Assembly (NCBI RefSeq): GCF_036416795.1
Contig: NZ_CP143867.1
Span: 5,262,001-5,326,000 of the forward strand
Length of the DNA stretch: 64,000 nt
Direction: 5' to 3'
From: Bacteroides sp. MSB163
Lineage (GTDB): Bacteria; Bacteroidota; Bacteroidia; Bacteroidales; Bacteroidaceae
A program made the position numbers and the translations under genes. How positions within the stretch are numbered: the stretch's first letter is position 1; the number at the start of each line of letters is the position of its first letter. Below, piece by piece: positions 18,031-25,116 of this stretch. The notes below the pieces were generated by a model, which had not been told where the DNA came from, made no database searches, and saw only the letters and a list, made by a program, of their open reading frames with translations.

Positions 18031-19308
18031 ATGACTCCATTAGCAGAAAGGCTTCGCCCTAAAACCTTAGACGAGTACATCGGTCAAAAACACTTAGTAG
18101 GACCGAGTGCGGTGCTGCGCAAGATGATTGACGCAGGACGTATTTCTTCGTTCATACTATGGGGTCCTCCGGGTGTAGGCAAAACCACTCTGGCACAGAT
18201 TATCGCTAACAAACTGGAAACTCCGTTCTACACACTGAGCGCTGTGACCAGTGGAGTGAAAGATGTGCGCGAAGTGATAGACCGCGCGAAGAGCAACCGT
18301 TTCTTCTCGCAAGGCAGTCCCATCCTGTTCATTGATGAAATACACCGTTTCAGCAAGTCACAGCAAGACTCACTGCTCGGAGCTGTGGAACAAGGCACAG
18401 TGACGCTGATAGGCGCCACCACGGAGAATCCGTCTTTTGAGGTAATCCGTCCGCTGCTGTCACGCTGCCAACTCTATGTGCTGAAATCTTTGGAAAAAGA
18501 TGATTTACTGGAACTGTTGCAACGTGCCATTACCACCGATCATATACTGAAAGAGCGTACCATCGAGCTGAAAGAAACCACCGCCATGCTTCGCTACAGT
18601 GGTGGAGACGCCCGCAAATTGCTCAACATTCTGGATCTCGTTGTTTCTTCCGAAGCCGGAGATCCCGTCGTCATTACCGATGAGATGGTGACAGAACGCC
18701 TGCAACAGAATCCGCTTGCCTACGACAAAGACGGAGAGATGCATTATGATATCATTTCCGCCTTCATCAAATCCATCCGTGGCAGTGATCCCGACGGTGC
18801 CATCTATTGGCTGGCCCGCATGGTGGAAGCCGGAGAAGATCCCGCATTCATCGCCCGCCGTCTTGTCATTTCCGCTTCGGAAGACGTGGGACTGGCAAAC
18901 CCGAACGCCTTGCTGATTGCCAATGCGTGTTTCGACGCCGTAATGAAAGTGGGTTGGCCCGAAGGACGTATCCCTCTGGCTGAAGCCACCGTTTATCTTG
19001 CCACAAGCCCGAAGAGCAACTCCGCCTACATGGCCATCAACAATGCCCTGGAGCTTGTACGCCAGACCGGTAATCTGCCCGTACCCCTGCACCTGCGCAA
19101 TGCACCTACCAAACTGATGAAACAGTTGGGTTATGGAGACAATTATAAGTATGCGCACGATTATCCCGGTCACTTCGTCAAGCAACAATTTCTGCCCGAC
19201 GAGCTGAAAGACCGCCGTCTGTGGGAAGCACAGGACAATGTTGCCGAGCAGAAACATGCGGAACGGATGAAAGCGTTGTGGGGTGAGGATAAGTTCAGAA
19301 AATCGTAA
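18031..19308 (+). CDS. rarA: Replication-associated recombination protein A (AAA+ ATPase)
   Basis: The protein has 425 residues and the full MgsA/RarA layout. It begins TPLAERLRPKTLDEYIGQKH, with Walker A GPPGVGKTT at residues 45-53, Walker B ILFIDEIHRF, sensor 1 GATTENPSF and arginine finger LLSRC. The C-terminal tetramerisation domain follows (YWLARMVEAGEDPAFIARR, then LHLRNAPTKLMKQLGYG). The protein acts at stalled replication forks in the cytosol, interacting with SSB and clamp-loading factors in studied bacteria. The ATG at 18031 has no strong Shine-Dalgarno, as is usual for Bacteroides. The gene follows palindrome I and is 49 bp upstream of the dehydrogenase gene. Confidence 0.95.
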   Translation: MTPLAERLRPKTLDEYIGQKHLVGPSAVLRKMIDAGRISSFILWGPPGVGKTTLAQIIANKLETPFYTLSAVTSGVKDVREVIDRAKSNRFFSQGSPILFIDEIHRFSKSQQDSLLGAVEQGTVTLIGATTENPSFEVIRPLLSRCQLYVLKSLEKDDLLELLQRAITTDHILKERTIELKETTAMLRYSGGDARKLLNILDLVVSSEAGDPVVITDEMVTERLQQNPLAYDKDGEMHYDIISAFIKSIRGSDPDGAIYWLARMVEAGEDPAFIARRLVISASEDVGLANPNALLIANACFDAVMKVGWPEGRIPLAEATVYLATSPKSNSAYMAINNALELVRQTGNLPVPLHLRNAPTKLMKQLGYGDNYKYAHDYPGHFVKQQFLPDELKDRRLWEAQDNVAEQKHAERMKALWGEDKFRKS

Positions 19309-19324
19309 TCTCAAATCTTTTCCC

Positions 19325-19332
19325 TAAATTTG
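19325..19332 (+). promoter_or_regulatory. -7 box of the D-2-hydroxyacid dehydrogenase gene
   Basis: TAAATTTG is a perfect TAnnTTTG box 26 bp before the ATG at 19358. It indicates separate transcription from rarA. No -33 at normal spacing was seen. Confidence 0.45.
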
Positions 19333-19357
19333 CGTACTCACTTTAAATATATACAAA

Positions 19358-20311
19358 ATGAGAATTGTAGTATTAGACGGTTACACCACGAATCCCGGTG
19401 ATCTGTGCTGGGATAAGCTGAAAGAGTTAGGCGAGTGCACGATCTATGATCGCACCGCTCCCGGCGAAGTTCTTGAACGTGCTGCCGGTGCAGAAGCCAT
19501 CCTTACCAATAAGGTAGTGATCAACAGCGAGACAATGGCTGCCCTGCCCGATCTGAAATACATCGGCGTGATGGCTACAGGCTACAACGTGGTAGACATC
19601 AACGCCGCCCGCGAACGCGGCATCATCATCACCAATATCCCTGCATACAGTACCCCCTCTGTCGGACAAATGGTATTTGCCCATATCCTGAACATCACCC
19701 AGCAAGTACGCCATTATTCCGAAGAAGTCAGCAAGGGAAACTGGAGCAAGAATCCCGACTTCTGCTTCTACGACACTCCACTCATTGAGCTGCTCGGAAA
19801 AAAAATCGGTATCGTAGGACTGGGACAGACCGGCTACAACACCGCCCGTATAGCCATCGGCTTCGGTATGAAGGTATGGGCCTACACTTCCAAATCGCGC
19901 CTCCAACTTCCTCCCGAAATCCGTAAAGCGGAACTCGACCAATTGTTCCACGAATGTGACATCGTCAGCCTGCACTGCCCGCTGAACGACAGTACCCGTG
20001 AACTGGTCAACGCCAACCGCCTCTCCTTGATGAAACCCACCTCCATCCTCATCAATACCGGACGCGGTCCGCTCATCAACGAACAAGATCTTGCCAATGC
20101 CCTGAATGCCGGCATAATCTACGCCGCCGGACTGGATGTTCTTTCCGAAGAACCACCCCGTGCCGACAATCCGTTACTCACCGCCCGGAATTGCTTCATC
20201 ACCCCTCACATCGCATGGGCCAACTTTGAAGCCCGCCAAAGGCTGGTACATATTCTTATCAGCAACTTAAAAGCATATATTGACGGAAAACCGGTAAATG
20301 TAATAAAATAA
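19358..20311 (+). CDS. D-2-hydroxyacid dehydrogenase (glycerate dehydrogenase/hydroxypyruvate reductase type)
   Basis: The protein has 317 residues, normal for the family. The NAD-binding glycine motif IGIVGLGQTGYNTARIA lies near residue 150. Catalytic residues are in place: Arg in INTGRGPLIN, Glu in VLSEEPP and His in ITPHIAWAN. The substrate-binding part includes GVMATGYNVVDINAARERG. These enzymes reduce 2-keto acids with NAD(P)H in the cytosol; the closest well-known relatives are glycerate dehydrogenases (HprA), but the substrate cannot be proven by reading. Its TAA stop runs straight into palindrome C. Confidence 0.9.
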   Translation: MRIVVLDGYTTNPGDLCWDKLKELGECTIYDRTAPGEVLERAAGAEAILTNKVVINSETMAALPDLKYIGVMATGYNVVDINAARERGIIITNIPAYSTPSVGQMVFAHILNITQQVRHYSEEVSKGNWSKNPDFCFYDTPLIELLGKKIGIVGLGQTGYNTARIAIGFGMKVWAYTSKSRLQLPPEIRKAELDQLFHECDIVSLHCPLNDSTRELVNANRLSLMKPTSILINTGRGPLINEQDLANALNAGIIYAAGLDVLSEEPPRADNPLLTARNCFITPHIAWANFEARQRLVHILISNLKAYIDGKPVNVIK

Positions 20312-20387
20312 GCTACAAGCTACGAGTTACAAATGACTTCGGTATGATAGCGCAGCCCCTCGTAGCTTGTAACTCGTAGCTTGTAGC
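20312..20387. repeat. Post-stop palindrome with shared GC core (element C)
   Basis: Arm 20312-20332 is perfectly complementary to 20367-20387 (21 bp, GCTACAAGCTACGAGTTAC type). The loop reads, on the minus strand, GGCTGCGCTATCATACCGAA. It begins at the base after the dehydrogenase stop and ends 11 bp before the next ATG, between two genes of the same direction. Confidence 0.9.
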
Positions 20388-20398
20388 TTTATCACAAC

Positions 20399-21511
20399 AT
20401 GGGAAAATCAGAAATCAAAAGTTTATTCCGCAGCATTCCAGTCCTCCTGAGCATCGTATTGGCCCTTGTCACGATGATTGCTGCATTCTCCGGGAACTTC
20501 GACCCCGCCAATTCAAGGTACATGCCCGTACTAGGATTAGCATTGCCCGCACTATTGCTGTGCAATCTGTTAGTCGCCATCTGTTGGGCATTCGCCCGCA
20601 AGCGCTGGGCATTCGTTCCCCTTGTAGCATTAGTTTTTAACTACGGATATATCCTTGCCATCTTCCAATTCAGCTTCACCAAGAAGATTCCCGAAGGCCA
20701 CTACAGCAGCAATTATGCCGACGGATACCTGAAAATAGCCACCTACAACGTTGGCAATTTCGGAGGAGAGATTACAGGCTACTCCTGCAAGGAAATCGCT
20801 CGCTACATGAAAGAACAGGAAGTCGACGTCCTCTGCTTCCAGGAATGTGGCGACAACAAATACTTCCCGATGGACAGCATCCGTAACGTATTTTCCCACT
20901 GGCGCTACGCCTTGATCCCTACCGAGGATTCTATCCGCGGAGTACTTCCTATCGCCGTGTTCAGCCGCTACCCGCTCGTCAATCCCCAGTTCATTTCCTA
21001 CCAGCAAAGCGCCAACTGTAGCATGCAGTGCGACATTATCCTGGGACGCGACACCGTCCGTCTGCTCAACAACCACTTACAGACCACCAGCGTCAGCCAG
21101 AACCGCCGGAAATGGGAACGTGGACTTGCCAACAGTAACGACACCCGTCGTGAAGCAGAAGTCGTGCAAGGCGCCATCACTTCCCTGCACGATAACTTCG
21201 TGAAACGCGCCGAACAAACGGACAGCATCCGCCAACTGGTAGTTGCCAGCCCCTACCCCATACTGGCCTGCGGTGACTTCAACTCCCTGCCATCCTCCTA
21301 CACCTACGCCGAACTGTCCGATGTCCTCAAAGACGGCTTCCGCACCAGCGGTCGCGGCTACATGTATACCTACCGCTACTTCAAACGCCTGTTGCGCATC
21401 GACTACATATTCCATTCGCCCGGCATCCAAGGATACCGTTACTACTCGCCCGATCTGGACCTGTGCAGCGACCATAATCCGGTGCTGATGGAAATGAAAA
21501 TAAAGAAATGA
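20399..21511 (+). CDS. Membrane-anchored endonuclease/exonuclease/phosphatase (EEP) family protein
   Basis: The protein has 370 residues. Three N-terminal membrane helices (about residues 10-30, 42-64 and 70-92) tether an EEP catalytic domain. Its motifs follow the DNase I/AP-endonuclease/sphingomyelinase order: IATYNVGNF with the metal-site Asn, LCFQECG with Glu, LNNHLQT, ACGDFNSLPSS, LLRIDYIF and CSDHNPVLMEM with the final Asp-His. Substrates in this superfamily range from nucleic acids to phospholipids, so nuclease activity is likely but not certain. It overlaps the next EEP gene by four bases (ATGA), which shows translational coupling. Confidence 0.88.
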   Translation: MGKSEIKSLFRSIPVLLSIVLALVTMIAAFSGNFDPANSRYMPVLGLALPALLLCNLLVAICWAFARKRWAFVPLVALVFNYGYILAIFQFSFTKKIPEGHYSSNYADGYLKIATYNVGNFGGEITGYSCKEIARYMKEQEVDVLCFQECGDNKYFPMDSIRNVFSHWRYALIPTEDSIRGVLPIAVFSRYPLVNPQFISYQQSANCSMQCDIILGRDTVRLLNNHLQTTSVSQNRRKWERGLANSNDTRREAEVVQGAITSLHDNFVKRAEQTDSIRQLVVASPYPILACGDFNSLPSSYTYAELSDVLKDGFRTSGRGYMYTYRYFKRLLRIDYIFHSPGIQGYRYYSPDLDLCSDHNPVLMEMKIKK

Positions 21512-23133
21512 GAAACAACCATCTAATGAAACTACCTATGAAAAAACCGCTACTTCTACTTCTTAATCTGATCCCTATATCACTGTTTGCCCAGCAACCT
21601 GTTATTTTCCCCGACGACTTCAAAACAAGTGCCCTGAACGGGAAAGAAGTGACCATTACAAACACCTTGACGCTGACAAACAACTACAGCTACACGTATG
21701 GCACACTGACCTTTTCCAACGGCCAGCTATGGACTCCTACCGAAAAATTCGAACCGGGTGTGGATATGTTCAATCAGAAGAACCTGGAGAACCAGAAAAA
21801 CCAACTCACCGTAAAGCAAGGTTCCTTCCCCATCGTCGATGCAGACGGAACCTGCCGCATCGGGCAAACCATAGAAGGACTGACCGGAAAAGCCAGCTAC
21901 AGCAACGGCACATACACCATCACCCTGACCCGGAAACCCGAATTCAAAGGTAACGAACGCCCCACCTCCTGCGACACCCCGGAAACGTACAACCTGAAAG
22001 TGGTCAGCTTCAACCTGGAACACTTCGGCAAAAACGTAAGCACCTATAGCATCAAGCTGCCCAAAGTAGCCCTCGCCCTGCAAGCACTGCAAGCCGACAT
22101 CTACGCCTTTATGGAAGTAGAAGGAGCCGCCGGACTGGAAGAACTCTGCCAGCTCCTGAACCGGAACTGCAACACGCAGAAATACAAGACACGCTATTAT
22201 AAAGACAACGTGCAGGACATGGCCTGTTTCATCTACAATAGCGATGCAGTTACCCTCGTGGGCGCCATCAGTCTGAACAAACTCGCCGACAATTACCTGC
22301 CGGAACGCAAAACCGCCCAAGGTTTCCAACTGAACAGCAATCAGGAGCGTTTCATCCTCTGCTGCAATCACTGGAAATCAAAATCAGGCAGCAATGTTCC
22401 GGAGCAATACAAAGATAAAGGTGACGGTCAAGGTGCTTATAATCCCCGCCGCGTGCAGGAAGCCGAAGCCACCCTGAAGTTCATCAAAGAAATCACGAAA
22501 ACCTACAATGATCCAGACGTCCTGATAGTAGGCGACTTGAACGCCTATACCTGCGAAGACCCAATCCGTACCCTCGAAGACGGTGGCCTGGTCAATTTGC
22601 TCACCTCCTATGCCCCCAATCAGTACAGTTATGCTTACTTCAGCAATGGCAGTTACGCAGTAGGCTATCTGGATCACAGTCTGGGCACAAGTACTCTTGA
22701 AAAGCAAGTAACCGACGCCCGTCCCTTCCGCATCAACGCCGACGAACCACAGAAAATGGACGTCGACCAAAGCGGCGTACAGAAAGACAATATGTACCGC
22801 TGCTCCGACCACAACCCCATCGTCACCTTCCTGAATCTGGGGAACGGCAGCACAGGTATCGAAGCTCCGACAATTTCCCGCCCTTCTATCCGCCTAACAG
22901 GCGATCCGCGCAGCGGCTACCTCACTTTAGTAACTTCTGCCAACCTTACCCTTGCCCGTGTGGAGATTGTCAGCGTCAGCGGACAAGTCATCGCCTCATA
23001 CAACGCTCCCAATACAGGAAGCACCGACAATCATTTCACCCTGCCCGTCCGGAATCTGGCGCACGGCTTCTATCTGGTACGCGCTTACAACCACCAAGGT
23101 GGCTGCACCACCTGCAAAGCAGTGCTCCCATAA
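21508..23133 (+). CDS. Secreted EEP-family nuclease with OB-like N-terminal domain and T9SS-type C-terminal domain
   Basis: The protein has 541 residues. The start at 21508 overlaps the previous stop; an internal ATG at 21538 would give a more typical signal peptide (KKPLLLLLNLIPISLFAQ). Residues about 35-140 look like the OB-type domain of large extracellular nucleases (GKEVTITNTLTLTNNYSY, then DGTCRIGQTIEG). The EEP domain spans about 155-440: VVSFNLEHFG, FMEVEG, LCCNHWKSKSG, IVGDLNAY, GYLDHSL and CSDHNPIVTF. A C-terminal beta domain (about 460-541) resembles T9SS sorting domains (ARVEIVSVSGQVI, then HGFYLVRAY). This is the layout of extracellular DNases. It is an operon partner of the upstream membrane EEP protein. 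Confidence 0.9.
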   Translation: MRNNHLMKLPMKKPLLLLLNLIPISLFAQQPVIFPDDFKTSALNGKEVTITNTLTLTNNYSYTYGTLTFSNGQLWTPTEKFEPGVDMFNQKNLENQKNQLTVKQGSFPIVDADGTCRIGQTIEGLTGKASYSNGTYTITLTRKPEFKGNERPTSCDTPETYNLKVVSFNLEHFGKNVSTYSIKLPKVALALQALQADIYAFMEVEGAAGLEELCQLLNRNCNTQKYKTRYYKDNVQDMACFIYNSDAVTLVGAISLNKLADNYLPERKTAQGFQLNSNQERFILCCNHWKSKSGSNVPEQYKDKGDGQGAYNPRRVQEAEATLKFIKEITKTYNDPDVLIVGDLNAYTCEDPIRTLEDGGLVNLLTSYAPNQYSYAYFSNGSYAVGYLDHSLGTSTLEKQVTDARPFRINADEPQKMDVDQSGVQKDNMYRCSDHNPIVTFLNLGNGSTGIEAPTISRPSIRLTGDPRSGYLTLVTSANLTLARVEIVSVSGQVIASYNAPNTGSTDNHFTLPVRNLAHGFYLVRAYNHQGGCTTCKAVLP

Positions 23134-23298
23134 CGAAAGAACACAGGCTCATCGTCACATTAGAGGTCCTTTAACTCGTTATACTTTAAACAGTCACTTT
23201 TTTGTATTATCACTCAGAAATGAAGTAGTACTGTTCAGATATTTAGATAACACTTTGATTATCAATAGATAGTATTTACAATCTATTTACATGCCAAT

Positions 23299-23452
23299 GT
23301 AAAAGCATTTACTCCAGTATGTAACGACCTTTACCTCCTATTGTAACGCTCTTTACCTCGGTATGTAACGACCTTTACCTCGGTATGTAAATGGAGTTAC
23401 CATATGGGGTGAACCAAGTTACCATTTGGAGTAAACAGAATTTCCATGATAG
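23299..23452. repeat. 22-bp tandem repeat array, about seven units
   Basis: The word GTAAC/GTAAA recurs at 23299, 23321, 23343, 23365, 23387 and 23431, with a degenerate copy at 23409; every step is 22 bp. The best copies read GTAACGACCTTTACCTCGGT. The end units are diverged. There are no unique spacers, so it is not CRISPR. Confidence 0.88.
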
Positions 23453-23665
23453 GAAGCAACTATATACTTATAAATACGACCACTTTAAATTCATGATCGT
23501 TCCGGTACTTATATTCTTGAGAACTTCTACCCCCTATCCTATGATAGTAATGGCAAAGAAAGTAATTTCAAATGGAAACGGGAAAGTGGAGCCGATGGAA
23601 CAAACAAAAGAGTACCCGTGTTTTGAGGCGAAGAAGGAACAGTGGCAACAAAGAAAAAGGGAATC

Positions 23666-23705
23666 TAAAAAAGAGGTTGTATCAAAACGTTTGACACAAC
23701 CTCTT
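23666..23705 (-). terminator. Terminator of the nuclease/TonB operon
   Basis: On the minus strand, AAGAGGTTGTGTCAAA pairs with the following TTTGATACAACCTCTT (15 of 16 positions), then TTTTTTAG. It lies 24 bp after the nuclease stop. An AT-rich flank on the other side may make it bidirectional. Confidence 0.85.
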
Positions 23706-23728
23706 CTATTTTTATTATATCTTGTCTT

Positions 23729-25018
23729 TTACCAAACCCAGTCTTCGGCATTGTAAACAGCTTCAACTTTCTTCTCTATCTCATTGGGCAAGTTACAGAA
23801 AAAATCAATGCCTGTCTCATACTCCAAACTTTCAATGGAAATTGCATAAACCATAAACTCATTTTTTCCGGGATTATCTGGCAATAACTCTGAATGAGGA
23901 ACAAAAAAAGCGATAGCATGATAAACGCCTGCCTTCTCACTCAACAAAGCCATGTAGTAATAACTGGGACAAATCAGACCACCAGGAGTCAGCCCCTCGG
24001 CATTTGTAGTGGGATAAAGTCCATCATTGGCTTTCTTCACACCAGTGAAGTTAGTGAGTAAACGGTCGGTAGTACCGCCTTTCACCACATAAAGCTTATC
24101 ATACACGCCGTTGCCGGTAGAACGCCCCCAAGTCTGCACCTGCTTCTCCAGGGCTGCCCAATACTTCTGATTAAAACTTCCTATCTGTGGTGAAATGTTA
24201 CTATAATAGAACGTCTGCTTATTAGCGCTCGTACTGTAAACACGGTCTTCGCTGGCACAGATGTGTCCTTTGTCATAGCCGTCACTCTTGTGCATGGATT
24301 CGGTCACCTCCACGCTGTTGTCTATATTAGGATCGTCTTGTTCCCACTCGTTGGTACGTTTAACATTGTCTTGCGAAGTAATGGGATCAAATTCGAATGC
24401 TACCCAAGCCGAATGCTTCTTAGAAGCAATATACTCTAAAGAGAAGTTAAGTACCTGCTTGGCACCCTCTTCATCGGATACACTAGCATAATATTCGATA
24501 TACTGATTGGCAGTATTGAGAGCGGGAACTTCAAGATTGTCAGCCTTATTACCGTTAGCAACATTGGCATTGTTCACGTCCACATCATCAGCGGCCACAT
24601 ACTCTATGCCCACTTCGTTGCCGTTAATATAGGCCACGCGAAGCTTTCCCATTTGATAATGGTTGTAACGGTTGAAACGCACCCAATAGCAAGTGGCAGG
24701 TTTCACTTCGGCATTTTCGCTGAAAGCATTGGCAGCTGGAATGGTGGTAAGCCCTTCGAGCGATTCACCACTGACAGGAGCAAACGCATAGTTACGACCT
24801 GTAAAAGCCTTGGACTTAATATAGAAAGGAGTACCGATAGCCTCAGGTTTATAAACGTTGAAGCCATTACCAGCCGACTCGTAGCCTTTCATCACGTAAG
24901 TGTCAGAACCTTGCTCAGTAGGTATTATCTCAGGAATGAGCGAAGCGTCTGAAGAATCATCACAACCTGCCAACCAAAGACCAGCCAGCAAAAGAAATAG
25001 GTAAGATAGTTGTTTCAT
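23729..25018 (-). CDS. DNA/RNA non-specific endonuclease (NUC1/Serratia-nuclease family), surface lipoprotein
   Basis: The protein has 429 residues from the ATG at 25018, where the lipoprotein signal begins (YLFLLLAGLWLAGC, lipid Cys19). CDDSSD after the Cys resembles the acidic surface-export signal of Bacteroidetes lipoproteins. The beta-beta-alpha-metal nuclease core is at about residues 210-420: GYDKGHICASEDR with general-base His252 (DKGH instead of the usual DRGH), YYSNISPQIGSFNQKYWAAL carrying the metal-binding Asn, and LYVVKGGTT. The N-terminal 200 residues are not recognised. Family enzymes cut single- and double-stranded DNA and RNA. As last gene of the TonB-receptor operon it would process nucleic acids at the cell surface. 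Confidence 0.9.
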   Translation of the reverse strand: MKQLSYLFLLLAGLWLAGCDDSSDASLIPEIIPTEQGSDTYVMKGYESAGNGFNVYKPEAIGTPFYIKSKAFTGRNYAFAPVSGESLEGLTTIPAANAFSENAEVKPATCYWVRFNRYNHYQMGKLRVAYINGNEVGIEYVAADDVDVNNANVANGNKADNLEVPALNTANQYIEYYASVSDEEGAKQVLNFSLEYIASKKHSAWVAFEFDPITSQDNVKRTNEWEQDDPNIDNSVEVTESMHKSDGYDKGHICASEDRVYSTSANKQTFYYSNISPQIGSFNQKYWAALEKQVQTWGRSTGNGVYDKLYVVKGGTTDRLLTNFTGVKKANDGLYPTTNAEGLTPGGLICPSYYYMALLSEKAGVYHAIAFFVPHSELLPDNPGKNEFMVYAISIESLEYETGIDFFCNLPNEIEKKVEAVYNAEDWVW

Positions 25019-25116
25019 CTTTGTTTCTCTTTTTGATTTAATAGTATTAAGAAAGCAAATGTGGTAATGACCATCCAAGGTTCATTACCACATTGCCTAT
25101 AGTATTCTCTCAGAAA

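Larger units (their letters stand above)
23134..23728. other. 595-bp convergent gap with 22-bp repeat array and bidirectional hairpin
   Basis: The gap separates the plus-strand EEP genes from the minus-strand nuclease operon. It contains the 22-bp tandem array (23299-23452) and a terminator hairpin (23666-23705). A short plus-strand frame from ATG 23550 (MAKKVISNGNGK) runs through the terminator hairpin and is not convincing as a gene. Confidence 0.6.

Noticed and set aside
23299..23452. CRISPR array
   Set aside because: Units are contiguous at 22 bp with no unique spacers, units decay towards the ends, and no cas gene is present in the window.
23550..23756. Small plus-strand gene beginning MAKKVISNGNGK
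   Set aside because: The frame reads through the terminator hairpin of the convergent nuclease gene and into that gene; no promoter or family pattern was seen.
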